Below are positions 26,654-38,739 of a stretch of 64,000 nucleotides of DNA, piece after piece. The stretch's first letter is position 1; each line of letters begins with the position of its first letter. A program made the position numbers and the translations under genes. The notes beneath the pieces were generated by a model, which saw only the letters and a program-made list of their open reading frames with translations, searched no databases and was not told where the DNA came from. The stretch spans positions 1,364,001 through 1,428,000 of the forward strand of contig NZ_JABFTX010000001.1 in NCBI RefSeq assembly GCF_021404305.1, written 5' to 3'. This stretch comes from Billgrantia ethanolica. GTDB lineage: Bacteria > Pseudomonadota > Gammaproteobacteria > Pseudomonadales > Halomonadaceae.

Positions 26654-27133
26654 TCAGCAGGCCTCGCCCTCCCGCGCGGGATAGCAGCGCACGAAGCTGG
26701 AGAGCGCCACATAGGGCTCGTCCTGTTGGCCCAGAACGACACCGCTGACGTCCCTTACCCAGGCATGTGCCTTGAAGGTTGGGCAGTGCTCCGCATCCTG
26801 TTGGGTCAGGGTGCCGAGTACCAGGCAGGAAGATATCCGCCGTCGATGCAGCATCCACTGCGCCGCCATGGCCAGCATGAGGCAGGTCAACCTGCCGCCC
26901 AGCCGTGCATTGATGGCCCTGACCGACCAGCAGATCTCCAGCGCTCGTGGATCGCGATCGGCAGCCTTCAGTTCGACTTCACCCGCCGCCTGATGGCCGA
27001 GCCAGCGCGACCAGAAGCGAAACGGCAGACCGCGCACCAGCAGCCACGCCAGGGTCAGCCACAGCAAACTCTCCAGCAGCAGGGCCTTGCGTTGCCAGGG
27101 CAAGCGAGCATAACGGCGGAGAGTCTTCACCAT
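26654..27133 (-). CDS. Lasso leader peptidase (B2), transglutaminase-like
   Basis: A 159-residue protein. A hydrophobic N-terminal segment (LLLESLLWLTLAWLLVRGLP, about 18-37) precedes the transglutaminase-like protease core: Cys84 in GRLTCLMLAMAA, His123 in FKAHAWVRD and probably Asp128. B2 proteins cleave the leader before macrolactam formation and work with B1 and C. The ATG at 27133 has AGGAA six bases upstream. It lies 102 bases after the leuB stop on the same strand, so it may be read from the leu promoter as well as its own. Confidence 0.87.
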   Translation of the reverse strand: MVKTLRRYARLPWQRKALLLESLLWLTLAWLLVRGLPFRFWSRWLGHQAAGEVELKAADRDPRALEICWSVRAINARLGGRLTCLMLAMAAQWMLHRRRISSCLVLGTLTQQDAEHCPTFKAHAWVRDVSGVVLGQQDEPYVALSSFVRCYPAREGEAC

Positions 27134-27235
27134 GGTGGGTTCCTGCACGGCGACGTACCTTGCCAAAAGCGTAGTCGAGAAACCCAACCCGGCGAAGCCC
27201 CACCGCCGCGTATCAGCGCCGACTGGCGTCGTTCG

Positions 27236-28315
27236 TCACGCCGCCTCGAAAGCCGCCAGCACCGCATCGCCCATTTCGCGGGTGGAGACGGTGCGGGTGC
27301 CTTCCGAAGCGATATCCGCAGTGCGCAGGCCGTCATCCAGCACCTTGCCCACGGCAGCCTCGATGCGGCTGGCGAACTCGGGCTCGGCGAGCGAGTAGCG
27401 CAGCATCATCGCCACCGAAAGGATGGTCGCCAGCGGGTTTGCGATGCCTTTACCGGCGATGTCCGGCGCGCTGCCGTGGCACGGCTCGTACATGCCCTGC
27501 CCACTCTCGTTGAGCGAGGCCGAGGGCAGCATGCCGATGGAGCCGGTGAGCATAGCGGCGGCGTCGGAAAGGATATCGCCGAACATGTTGCCGGTGACCA
27601 TTACGTCGAACTGCTTGGGTGCGCGCACCAGCTGCATGGCAGCGTTGTCGACGTACATGTGCGAGAGCTCGACGTCGGGATATTCCGGCGCCAGCCGTTC
27701 CATCACTTCACGCCACAGGATGGTGACCTCGAGCACGTTGGCCTTGTCGACGCTGCACAGGCGCTTGCCGCGCTTCTGCGCCAGCTCGAAAGCGACCCGA
27801 CCGATACGCTCGATCTCGCTCTCGGAGTAGACGTAGGTGTTGAAGCCGACGCGCTGGCCGTCGCGCACCTCGATGCCGCGAGGCTGGCCGAAGTAGATGC
27901 CGCCGGTGAGCTCTCGCACGATCATGATGTCGAGGCCGGCAACCAGCTCGGGCTTGAGACTGGAGGCGCTGGCCAGCTGCGGATAGGTGATGGCCGGGCG
28001 CAGGTTGGCGAACAGGCCGAGGTTCTTGCGCAGGCCAAGCAGGCCCTTCTCCGGGCGCTTGGAGAGGTCCTCGAGCTTGTCCCACTTGGGGCCGCCCACG
28101 GCGCCGAGCAGGATGGCATCGGCAGCCTTGGCCTTGTCCAGGGTGACGGCGGGCAGCGGCTCGCCGTGCTCGTCGTATGCGCTACCGCCGACCAGCCCTT
28201 CCTCGATCTCGATGTCGAGGCCGCGGGCCTGGCAGGCGGCGAGAATGCGGCTGGCCTCGGCAGTGATCTCGGGGCCGATGCCGTCACCCGGCAGTACCAG
28301 AATCTTGCGTGTCAT
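27236..28315 (-). CDS. leuB: 3-isopropylmalate dehydrogenase
   Basis: A 359-residue NAD-dependent decarboxylating dehydrogenase of leucine synthesis. It opens [16 protein letters not shown] and contains [13 protein letters not shown] (near 135), the metal-binding [17 protein letters not shown] and [18 protein letters not shown], all family signatures. The ATG at 28315 has AAGGAA upstream; the frame to 28354 is longer without support. It follows leuD after 14 bases. The lasso B2 gene follows it instead of asd. Confidence 0.96.
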   Translation of the reverse strand: MTRKILVLPGDGIGPEITAEASRILAACQARGLDIEIEEGLVGGSAYDEHGEPLPAVTLDKAKAADAILLGAVGGPKWDKLEDLSKRPEKGLLGLRKNLGLFANLRPAITYPQLASASSLKPELVAGLDIMIVRELTGGIYFGQPRGIEVRDGQRVGFNTYVYSESEIERIGRVAFELAQKRGKRLCSVDKANVLEVTILWREVMERLAPEYPDVELSHMYVDNAAMQLVRAPKQFDVMVTGNMFGDILSDAAAMLTGSIGMLPSASLNESGQGMYEPCHGSAPDIAGKGIANPLATILSVAMMLRYSLAEPEFASRIEAAVGKVLDDGLRTADIASEGTRTVSTREMGDAVLAAFEAA

Positions 28316-28329
28316 CGTTGCTTCCTTGT

Positions 28330-28977
28330 TCAAGCGGTATCGCGGAACAGCCACGGCCGGGCCTGGCGATGCTTCACCTCGAAGGCGCGAATGGCGTCCT
28401 CGTCCTGCAGCGTGATGCCGATATCGTCAAGTCCCTCGAGCAGACAGTGCTTGCGGAAGGCGTCGACCTCGAACTCGAGGATCTCCCCCGAGGGAGTGAT
28501 CACCCGCTGATTCTCCAGATCCACGTCGAGGCGGTAGCCTTCGCTGGCCTCCACCTCCCGGAACAGCCGGTCGACGACGTCCTCCGGCAAGGTGATCAGC
28601 AGCAGGCCGTTCTTGAAGGCGTTGTTGTAGAAGATGTCGGCAAAGCTCGGCGCGATCACCACGCGGAAGCCGAAGTCCTCAAGCGCCCAGGGGGCGTGCT
28701 CGCGGGAGCTGCCGCAGCCGAAGTTGCGCCGTGCCAGCAGCACGCTGGCGCCTTGATAGCGCGACTGGTTGAGCACGAAATCCGGGTTGAGCGGACGCTG
28801 AGAACAATCCTGCCCGGGCTGCCCCTCGTCGAGGTAGCGCAGCTCGTCGAACAGGTTGACGCCGAAGCCGGTGCGCTTGATCGACTTCAGGAACTGCTTG
28901 GGAATGATCAGGTCGGTGTCGACGTTGGCCCGGTCGAGCGGTGCGACGAGCCCTTCGGTGCGTTCGAACTTTCTCAT
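28330..28977 (-). CDS. leuD: 3-isopropylmalate dehydratase small subunit
   Basis: A 215-residue swivelling subunit that pairs with LeuC to isomerise 2- to 3-isopropylmalate. [18 protein letters not shown] near the N-terminus and [15 protein letters not shown] near residue 85 are the diagnostic motifs. Full length, three bases downstream of leuC. Confidence 0.96.
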   Translation of the reverse strand: MRKFERTEGLVAPLDRANVDTDLIIPKQFLKSIKRTGFGVNLFDELRYLDEGQPGQDCSQRPLNPDFVLNQSRYQGASVLLARRNFGCGSSREHAPWALEDFGFRVVIAPSFADIFYNNAFKNGLLLITLPEDVVDRLFREVEASEGYRLDVDLENQRVITPSGEILEFEVDAFRKHCLLEGLDDIGITLQDEDAIRAFEVKHRQARPWLFRDTA

Positions 28978-28980
28978 GGC

Positions 28981-30426
28981 TCAAGCCTCCTCTGCGACAG
29001 GCTGTGCGTCGAGGCGACGCACGTCGACGAAATGGCCGGCGATGGCGGCGGCGGCGGCCATGGCCGGGCTGACCAGATGGGTGCGTCCGCCGTAGCCCTG
29101 GCGGCCCTCGAAGTTGCGGTTCGAGGTGGAGGCGCAGTGCTCGCCGGCGCCGAGCTTGTCGGCGTTCATCGCCAGGCACATGGAGCAGCCCGGCTCACGC
29201 CACTCGAAGCCCGCTTCGATGAAGATCTTGTCGAGCCCCTCGGCCTCGGCCTGGCGTTTCACCAGCCCGGAACCCGGGACCACCATGGCCAGCTTGATGG
29301 AGTCGGCCACCTTCTTGCCGCGCGCCACCTTGGCCGCCTCACGCAGGTCCTCGATGCGCGAGTTGGTGCAGGAACCGATGAAGACCTTGTCGAGCTTGAT
29401 ATCGGTGATCTTCTGCTTGGGCGCGAGGCCCATGTACTCCAGCGCACGGGTGTAGCCGCGCTTGACGGTGTCATCGCCCTGCTCGGCCGGGTCGGGCACT
29501 TCGCCGGAAATACCGGTGACCATTTCGGGACTGGTGCCCCAGCTCACCTGGGGTTCGATCTCGGCGGCGTCCAGCGTCACCACCTTGTCGAACTCAGCGT
29601 CGGAGTCGGAAATCAGGTTGCGCCAGTCGGCCACGGCGGCCTGCCACTGCTCGCCTCGGGGAGCGAAGGGACGTTCGGCGAGATACTCTATGGTGGTGTC
29701 GTCCACCGCGATCAGGCCGACCCGGGCGCCGGCCTCGATGGCCATGTTGCATACCGTCATGCGGCCTTCCATGGAAAGGTCGCGGATGGCGCTGCCGGCG
29801 AACTCGATGGCGTAGCCGGTACCGCCGGCGGTGCCGATCTTGCCGATGATGGCCAGTACCACGTCCTTGGCGGTGACCCCGGCGCCCAGCTTGCCCTCGA
29901 CACGCACCTGCATGTTCTTCATCTTCTGCGCCAGCAGGCACTGCGTGGCGAGCACGTGTTCCACCTCGGAGGTGCCGATGCCGTGGGCCAGCGCGGCGAA
30001 GGCGCCATGGGTGGCGGTGTGGGAGTCGCCACAGACCACGGTCATGCCCGGCAGGGTGGCGCCCTGCTCCGGCCCCACCACGTGGACGATGCCCTGGCGT
30101 GGGTCGTTGATCTTGAACTCTTCGATGCCGAACTCGACGCAGTTGTCGTCCAGCGTCTGCACCTGGATCAGCGACACCGGATCCTTGATGCCGGCGTTAC
30201 CCTCGGCACGCTCCTTCACTGTGGTCGGCACGTTGTGGTCCGGCGTGGCCAGGTTGGCGTCGAGACGCCACGGCTTGCGCCCGGCCAGACGCAGCCCCTC
30301 GAAGGCCTGCGGCGAGGTCACTTCGTGCAGCAACTGGCGGTCGATGTAGATCAGTGCGGTGCCGTCGTCGCGCTCCTTCACCAGGTGCTGCGACCACAGC
30401 TTGTCGTAAAGCGTCTGGCCTGCCAT
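28981..30426 (-). CDS. leuC: 3-isopropylmalate dehydratase large subunit
   Basis: A 481-residue aconitase-family subunit with a [4Fe-4S] cluster. The ligands are the cysteine in FIGSCTNSR near residue 353 and the pair in GCSMCLAMN near 413 and 416. Also present are [14 protein letters not shown] and [20 protein letters not shown] substrate segments. First gene of leuCDB, divergent from a LysR regulator across a 347-bp region holding a 20-bp palindrome. Confidence 0.96.
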   Translation of the reverse strand: MAGQTLYDKLWSQHLVKERDDGTALIYIDRQLLHEVTSPQAFEGLRLAGRKPWRLDANLATPDHNVPTTVKERAEGNAGIKDPVSLIQVQTLDDNCVEFGIEEFKINDPRQGIVHVVGPEQGATLPGMTVVCGDSHTATHGAFAALAHGIGTSEVEHVLATQCLLAQKMKNMQVRVEGKLGAGVTAKDVVLAIIGKIGTAGGTGYAIEFAGSAIRDLSMEGRMTVCNMAIEAGARVGLIAVDDTTIEYLAERPFAPRGEQWQAAVADWRNLISDSDAEFDKVVTLDAAEIEPQVSWGTSPEMVTGISGEVPDPAEQGDDTVKRGYTRALEYMGLAPKQKITDIKLDKVFIGSCTNSRIEDLREAAKVARGKKVADSIKLAMVVPGSGLVKRQAEAEGLDKIFIEAGFEWREPGCSMCLAMNADKLGAGEHCASTSNRNFEGRQGYGGRTHLVSPAMAAAAAIAGHFVDVRRLDAQPVAEEA

Positions 30427-30561
30427 ATCGTTCTCCCGGGCGCTATGGCCCTTTTGCCTGTCCGGTCTAGGTTATCGCCGTGGCGTATCTTGCTGCCTAT
30501 CCACGCGGCTCTCCGTCGACAGGTCTCGCGGAGGCGCTGTAAACCCATCCCTGGGCGCTAC

Positions 30562-30581
30562 ATTTGCCATCCATGGCAAAT
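30562..30581. promoter_or_regulatory. Perfect 20-bp palindrome, probable LysR-type operator
   Basis: ATTTGCCAT-CC-ATGGCAAAT: two 9-base arms with a 2-base centre. It contains T-N11-A spacing, the loose LysR-type binding rule, and lies between divergent leuC and the LysR gene, about 136 bases upstream of leuC. Confidence 0.6.
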
Positions 30582-30665
30582 GACCTCCGCTATGACCTGT
30601 CCCCGGCGCCGCTCACGCTGCAGCAACCGCCAAGCTCTCGGTACTGGTTGTTCTCGCTTGGCTCT

Positions 30666-30701
30666 CTTTGGTGTCATCAAGTCCTTTGGTGTCATCAAGT
30701 C
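30666..30701. repeat. Perfect 18-bp tandem duplication
   Basis: CTTTGGTGTCATCAAGTC occurs twice head to tail, at 30666-30683 and 30684-30701, with no mismatch. It lies 73 bases upstream of the LysR start. Confidence 0.9.
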
Positions 30702-30773
30702 TTGCGCGGCTCGCCCATAAAAGCAATTCATGTTATTTATTCATTGGATTCCATAAAGGAATACAAACGAGAG

Positions 30774-31664
30774 ATGGACACCCAAAGCCTGCAAGCCTTC
30801 CTCGCCGTGGCCGACAGCGGCAGCTTCTCTCGCGCCGCGGAGCAGCTGCACCTGACCCAGCCGGCGGTTTCCAAGCGCATCGCCACCCTGGAAGACCAGA
30901 TCGGCGCGCGGTTGTTCGACCGCATCGGCCGCCGCGTCACCCTTACCGAAGCCGGTCGGGTGCTGCTGCCCCGCGCCCGGCAAATCCTCGTCATGGTGGA
31001 CGACAGCCGGCGTGCGCTGACCAATCTCGAAGGCCAGGTGGCCGGCAGCCTGACGCTTGCCACCAGTCACCATATCGGCCTGCATCGCCTGCCGCCGCTG
31101 CTCAAGGCCTACACCCAGGCCCACCCCGAGGTACGCATGGACCTGCGCTTCCTCGACTCGGAGCTGGCCTATCAAGGGGTGCTGGATGGTGAGCTGGAGC
31201 TGGCCGTGGTGACCCTGGCGCCACATCCCGACCCGCAGCTCGACGTGGTGCCGGTGTGGCAAGATCGCATGTGTTTTGTCTGCGCCCACGACCATCCGCT
31301 AGCCGGGCATGGGCGGCTTACGCTGCATGAGCTGTGCACCTTCGATGCCGTGCTCCCCGGTCCGCTGACCTTCACCCGTACGCTGATCGAGTCGCGTTTC
31401 GCCGCTGCCGGTCTCACCCTGCCCGTGGCGCTGGCCACCAACTATCTCGAAACGCTCAAGATGATGGCCGCCATCGGCCTGGGCTGGAGCCTGCTGCCGG
31501 AGCGAATGGTGGCGGGAGAGCTGCACGAGCTGGACGTGGAGCATCCACCCATCCATCGCTCGCTGGGCTACCTGGTGCACCGCAGCCGCACGCTCTCCAA
31601 CGCCGCACGAGCGATGCTCTCCCTACTGGAGGAGGCGCGTGACGCGGCGAGTCGCGGGGGATAG
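30774..31664 (+). CDS. LysR family transcriptional regulator
   Basis: A 296-residue regulator. The N-terminal winged helix-turn-helix is MDTQSLQAFLAVADSGSFSR then AAEQLHLTQPAVSKRIATLE (1-60); the periplasmic-binding-like effector domain follows (about 90-290). The ATG at 30774 is chosen because it gives the normal LysR N-terminus; the frame extends upstream to 30564 through the duplicated repeat, which is not coding-like. Its divergent position next to leuC suggests control of leuCDB, as for the LysR gene beside leuC in Pseudomonas. The effector is unknown. Confidence 0.92.
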   Translation: MDTQSLQAFLAVADSGSFSRAAEQLHLTQPAVSKRIATLEDQIGARLFDRIGRRVTLTEAGRVLLPRARQILVMVDDSRRALTNLEGQVAGSLTLATSHHIGLHRLPPLLKAYTQAHPEVRMDLRFLDSELAYQGVLDGELELAVVTLAPHPDPQLDVVPVWQDRMCFVCAHDHPLAGHGRLTLHELCTFDAVLPGPLTFTRTLIESRFAAAGLTLPVALATNYLETLKMMAAIGLGWSLLPERMVAGELHELDVEHPPIHRSLGYLVHRSRTLSNAARAMLSLLEEARDAASRGG

Positions 31665-31730
31665 GAAGATATTGTTAGACTGCTCACAAATAAAACACAC
31701 CGTCCCGACTCGCCGGAGCCCTGAGCCATC

Positions 31731-33059
31731 GTGTCCCCACCCGACTCGTCACCGATGCCCTTGCGCCATGCCCTGGCAGGCGTGCTGATCCTGCTCGGGC
31801 TGGTGCAGCAGATACTTGCCTTCAGCGGAATCGTGCTGCTGCCGCATGGGGTCGGCTATGCCCTGTGGCTGGCCACGCTGCTGCTGTGGCGCGACATTCC
31901 ACGACGTACCCGCTGGCAGGCCGGGGCGCTGGCCGTCATCGGGCTGGGTTTGCTGATCGTCTCACGCTGGCACTACGGCGCGCCGGTCGCCTGGCCGACG
32001 GTCACCAGCGGCAATACCTATGTGGTGGCAATGTTGGTCGGCGTCAGCTTCATCGGCCTGATCGGCAACCTCAGCGGCTCGTCGCGCCCCCTGGGCCGGC
32101 CGGTCACCGGCCGCCGAGGCACTGCCGGCACCTGGCTCGGCGTGCACCTGCTCGGCACCATCCTCAATCTGTCGACGGTGTTCATGATCGGCGACCGCCT
32201 GGCCCGCCGCGCTCCGCTGACCACGCCCCAACTGCTGGCACTCAATCGCGGCCTCTCCAGTGCCGCGCTGTGGTCGCCCTTCTTCGCCTCCATGGGCGTT
32301 GTGATGACGCTGGCACCGAGCATGGAGTATTCGCGCGTCCTGGCCATCGGGCTGCCCCTGGCGCTTGCCAGCGGGGCGCTGACCACATTCGAGCTGTCGC
32401 GCCGCTTCGACCTGACCGAGGTGGCGGGCTTCTCGCTCTCACCGCGTAGCCTGCTGATGCCGGTGGCCATGGCCGCCCTGGTGATGCTGTTCCATTTCCA
32501 GCTGACACCTGAGCTTGGCATCGTCAGCATCATCACCTTCCTGCTGCCGGCGGTGGCGCTGGCCAGCAACCTGCCCGCCGGGCCGCGCTGGACCTGGCAC
32601 CGGGTGCGCCAGCACACCCTCACACGGCTCCCGGCGATGCGCGGCGAGATCGCCCTGTTTCTCTCGGCGGGTTTGCTGACGCTGGGTCTCTCCACCCTGG
32701 TGGCCGCCGCTACCGGCAGCGAGTGGCGGCTGTTCGCCCATTTTGGCGCGCTCCAGGCCGTGATCAGCTTTCTGGCCATCGTCCTCAGCGCCGTGGCCGG
32801 CCTGCACCCGATCATCGGCGTCTCGGTGCTGGCCTCGATGCTGGATCTGCGCGGCAGCGAACCTACCCTGTTCGCCTTCACGGCGCTAGCCTCCTGGGCC
32901 GTGGGCACTTCGGTGGGGCCGCTGTCGGGCATCAACCTGTCGCTGCAGGGGCGCTACGGCATCAGCGGCTATCGCATGATGCGCCTCAACCTGGGCTATG
33001 CCCTGGTGCTCAGCGCGCTGGTGGTGGGGGCCATCATGCTGCTCGACGCCTGGCTGTGA
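31731..33059 (+). CDS. Polytopic membrane protein of unknown function
   Basis: A 442-residue protein with about 11-12 hydrophobic segments. I do not recognise a named family. Two regions, GTILNLSTVFMIG with SSAALWSPFFASMG (about 140-185) and AGLHPIIGVSVLASML with GTSVGPLSGINLSLQG (about 355-410), look like paired re-entrant loops of ion/anion transporters (IT superfamily), so a permease is a fair guess. The start is GTG at 31731 with GGAG twelve bases upstream; an ATG at 31755 has no ribosome-binding site. It follows the LysR gene by 66 bases in the same direction and may be its target. Confidence 0.6.
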   Translation: MSPPDSSPMPLRHALAGVLILLGLVQQILAFSGIVLLPHGVGYALWLATLLLWRDIPRRTRWQAGALAVIGLGLLIVSRWHYGAPVAWPTVTSGNTYVVAMLVGVSFIGLIGNLSGSSRPLGRPVTGRRGTAGTWLGVHLLGTILNLSTVFMIGDRLARRAPLTTPQLLALNRGLSSAALWSPFFASMGVVMTLAPSMEYSRVLAIGLPLALASGALTTFELSRRFDLTEVAGFSLSPRSLLMPVAMAALVMLFHFQLTPELGIVSIITFLLPAVALASNLPAGPRWTWHRVRQHTLTRLPAMRGEIALFLSAGLLTLGLSTLVAAATGSEWRLFAHFGALQAVISFLAIVLSAVAGLHPIIGVSVLASMLDLRGSEPTLFAFTALASWAVGTSVGPLSGINLSLQGRYGISGYRMMRLNLGYALVLSALVVGAIMLLDAWL

Positions 33060-33088
33060 CAGGCCTGGCCGAACGGCAGCGAGTACGC

Positions 33089-33112
33089 GCGGGCCGGCAG
33101 CTGCCGGCCCGC
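33089..33112. terminator. 24-bp perfect palindrome, probable bidirectional terminator
   Basis: GCGGGCCGGCAG followed directly by its reverse complement. As RNA it folds to a 10-bp GC stem with a 4-base loop. It lies between convergent genes (stops at 33059 and 33169) with no T-run on either side. Confidence 0.55.
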
Positions 33113-33115
33113 AGC

Positions 33116-33168
33116 GTCGGACGGGCTATGTCGGACGGACTATGTCGGACAAGACATGTCAGACGGGG

Positions 33169-33172
<4 letters not shown>
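33116..33172. repeat. 14-bp tandem repeat, four copies
   Basis: Units start at 33116 (GTCGGACGGGCTAT), 33130 (GTCGGACGGACTAT), 33144 (GTCGGACAAGACAT) and 33158 (GTCAGACGGGGCTAT, one extra base). The last copy overlaps the stop codon of the minus-strand zinc-ribbon gene. Confidence 0.8.
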
Positions 33173-36488
<3,316 letters not shown>

Positions 36489-36510
36489 CACGGATCGAAT
36501 GGGAGCGCTC

Positions 36511-37002
36511 ATGCAGCGACGCAGATTTCTCAACCTGGCCATGACCGCCGGTGCCGGCCTGGCCCTGGCGGGCTGCGGCTTTCGCCTGCGCGGTTTCGAT
36601 TCGCCGGAGCTGACCGTCGACGAGCTTGCCATCGCGGGCAGCGACAGTGTACTGGCCCAGCTCACGGCAGAACGCCTCTCCTCGCTCGGCACTCGGGTGC
36701 ACGCCAATGCCCCCCTGGTGCTCAATCTGGGTCCCGAGAACTTTGGCGAGCACCAGCTGAGCGTGCTGGACAGTGGCCCCCAGGAGCGGGAAATGACACT
36801 GGCAGTGCCTTTTTCCGTTCAGCGACGCAGTGACGGTGCCTATCGCCTTCCCCAGCAGCGCCTGGAGGTATCGACCCGTTTCACCGTCAGTGACGACAAC
36901 CTGCTTGCGCAGGACGATATACGCGAGGAGGCACGTCAGGAGCTGCGCCAGGAGGCCCTGCGCCGCCTGTTCGATCGCTTGCGCGCGCTGGAAACCCGCT
37001 GA
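36511..37002 (+). CDS. lptE: LPS-assembly lipoprotein LptE
   Basis: A 163-residue outer-membrane lipoprotein that plugs the LptD barrel in lipopolysaccharide export. The lipobox LALAGC puts the lipidated cysteine at residue 22; GFRLRGF directly after is the family signature. The ATG at 36511 has GGAG five bases upstream; another ATG four codons earlier is less well placed. The N-terminus MQRRRFLNLAM resembles a twin-arginine (Tat) motif. Gene order leuS-lptE-holA is conserved. Confidence 0.92.
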   Translation: MQRRRFLNLAMTAGAGLALAGCGFRLRGFDSPELTVDELAIAGSDSVLAQLTAERLSSLGTRVHANAPLVLNLGPENFGEHQLSVLDSGPQEREMTLAVPFSVQRRSDGAYRLPQQRLEVSTRFTVSDDNLLAQDDIREEARQELRQEALRRLFDRLRALETR

Positions 37003-37017
37003 CATGGCATCACGCAC

Positions 37018-38076
37018 ATGAAGGTCTTTGCCGACAAGCTGCCGGAGGCACTGGACAAGAAGCTGCCCCCGGTGGTGATCGTTGCCGGGGAGGAGCCGCT
37101 GCAGCACATGGAAGCCTGCGACGCTGTACGCAGCGCGGCGCGCGCACGCGGCATCGAGGAGCGAGAAGTGCTGCACGTGGAGGGCAACTTCGCCTGGGGC
37201 CGGCTGCACGAAGCCGCCGCCAGCCTGTCGCTGTTCGCCTCGAGCAAGCTGATCGAGCTGCGCCTGGGCAGCCAAAGTCTCGGCCAGGAAGGCAGCAAGG
37301 CACTGAAGGTGTACGCCGAGGCGCCGGGCACCCGCGACAACGTATTGCTCGTGAGCATGGGCAAGCTCGACTTCCGTCAGCAGAAGAGCGCCTGGTTTCA
37401 GGCGCTCGACAAGTTGGGGCTGTTCGTGCCGGTGTGGCCGGTCGACGTCTCCCGCCTTGGCTTCTGGCTGCGCGAGCGCGCCGAGCGTCACGGTCTCTCC
37501 CTCGACCTGGATGCCGCACGCCTGCTCGGCGAGCGCACCGAAGGCAACCTGCTCGCGGCGGATCAGGAACTGCAGAAGCTCGCTCTGCTGCTGCCACCAG
37601 GCACCCGTGTCGGGCCAGCCCAGATTGCCGGCGGCGTGGAGGACAGCGCCCGCTACGATGTCTTCACCTTGGCTGATGCCTGCCTCAAGGGCGAACGCGA
37701 GCGTGCCTCGCGCATCGTTCGCGGCCTGCGCGGCGAGGGGGTCGAGGCGCCCATCGTGCTGTGGGCCCTGACCCGCGAGCTGCGGACTCTGCTCTCGCTG
37801 CACCAGCACCTCGATCAGGGCCAGAGCTTCGAACATGCCTGCAAGGCGCAGAAACCGGCCATCTTCGACAAACGCCGCCCCGCCTATCAGCAGGCCATTG
37901 CGCGCCTGCCCAGAAAGCGCCTGCACAAGCTGCTGCTCTTCGCCCAGCGCCTCGACCTCTCGATCAAGGGAGCTGCCCAGTTGCCGCTGTGGGAAAGCCT
38001 CCACGACCTAGCCCTGACTCTGGCCGGCGGCCGCGGCCTGCTGGCCGAAATGCCCTCATCCTATCGGGTGGGTTAA
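37018..38076 (+). CDS. holA: DNA polymerase III delta subunit
   Basis: A 352-residue clamp-loader subunit that opens the beta sliding clamp. The N-terminus MKVFADKLPEALDK and PVVIVAGEEPLQHMEACDAV are typical; the C-terminal collar domain includes ISIKGAAQLPLWESLHDLAL-like helices. Begins 15 bases after lptE. Confidence 0.95.
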   Translation: MKVFADKLPEALDKKLPPVVIVAGEEPLQHMEACDAVRSAARARGIEEREVLHVEGNFAWGRLHEAAASLSLFASSKLIELRLGSQSLGQEGSKALKVYAEAPGTRDNVLLVSMGKLDFRQQKSAWFQALDKLGLFVPVWPVDVSRLGFWLRERAERHGLSLDLDAARLLGERTEGNLLAADQELQKLALLLPPGTRVGPAQIAGGVEDSARYDVFTLADACLKGERERASRIVRGLRGEGVEAPIVLWALTRELRTLLSLHQHLDQGQSFEHACKAQKPAIFDKRRPAYQQAIARLPRKRLHKLLLFAQRLDLSIKGAAQLPLWESLHDLALTLAGGRGLLAEMPSSYRVG

Positions 38077-38332
38077 CGGCAAGCGTTGGCAGCATCATGG
38101 CAAAGCCGGAGATGCCCCTTTTCCCTGGGCGACCGGGCGTTCTGGCAGGCTGAATTCGGCACTCGCGGCCGCCTTTGTGTCAGCCAACCGTCAAGGTTGA
38201 TGCAAGGGCATGAAATTCCATGCGCTTTTTGCTTATACTTATTAAGCATCGCTGGAGCACTCCAAAACGACTGCGCCCCGTTGAGCGTGGATCATTCAAG
38301 AGCCGGAAGCCCAAGAAGAAGGAACACTTAAC
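38077..38332. other. Promoter region of the PA2779/PA2778-type pair
   Basis: 256 bases between holA and the next gene. A plus-strand TATACT at about 38235, inside a short inverted repeat (GCTTA/TAAGC), is a good -10 candidate; no clear -35 is seen. AAGGA lies about ten bases before the next ATG. No gene seen. Confidence 0.45.
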
Positions 38333-38725
38333 ATGAAAACACTCCGCCGCTTTCTCAGCCCGCTGTTGATCCTGGCCCTGGTGCTTGGCAGCGTCTCCGT
38401 CTCGGCCGCCCCGCTGCCCACCAGCGAACTGATCTCGACTCAGGCTGCGCTCTCGGCCGAACGCGCCGATGCCGACCGTGAGCGCATCAATGAGATCCTG
38501 TCCCGTGCCGAGGTACAGGAGCAGCTCATCGCCCAGGGCGTGGACCTGGCTGAAGTCGATGCCCGCGTGGCCGCGCTCTCCGACGAAGAAGCGCATCAAA
38601 TGGCCGAACAGCTCGAGCAGCTGCCGGCAGGCGCAGGTGTCGTGGGTGCCCTGCTGGTCGTCTTCATCGTGCTGCTGGTCACCGATATCCTGGGCCTGAC
38701 CAACGTCTTCCCCTTCACCCGCTGA
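38333..38725 (+). CDS. PA2779 family membrane protein
   Basis: A 130-residue exported protein: signal peptide (MKTLRRFLSPLLILALVLGS), an acidic helical middle with AEVQEQLIAQGVDLAEVDARV, and a C-terminal membrane helix (GALLVVFIVLLVTDILGL). It matches small PA2779-type proteins that occur directly upstream of PA2778-type cysteine peptidases. Function unknown; probably a partner or substrate of that peptidase. Confidence 0.8.
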   Translation: MKTLRRFLSPLLILALVLGSVSVSAAPLPTSELISTQAALSAERADADRERINEILSRAEVQEQLIAQGVDLAEVDARVAALSDEEAHQMAEQLEQLPAGAGVVGALLVVFIVLLVTDILGLTNVFPFTR

Positions 38726-38739
38726 GGACGAACGTCATC

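Larger units (their letters stand above)
30427..30773. other. leuC / LysR divergent control region
   Basis: 347 bases without a gene. It holds the 20-bp palindrome at 30562-30581 and the perfect 18-bp tandem duplication at 30666-30701, listed separately. The part next to the LysR start (30720-30770) is AT-rich and probably carries its promoter. Confidence 0.6.

Noticed and set aside
26618..28510. 630-codon plus-strand frame opposite B2 and leuB
   Set aside because: Antisense shadow; no ribosome-binding site or family motif, and it crosses the intergenic region.
28309..30720. 803-codon open frame on the plus strand opposite leuC/leuD
   Set aside because: It is antisense to two complete, conserved genes. 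Its His/Asp/Leu-rich product has no domain pattern. High-GC coding strands commonly give long antisense frames.
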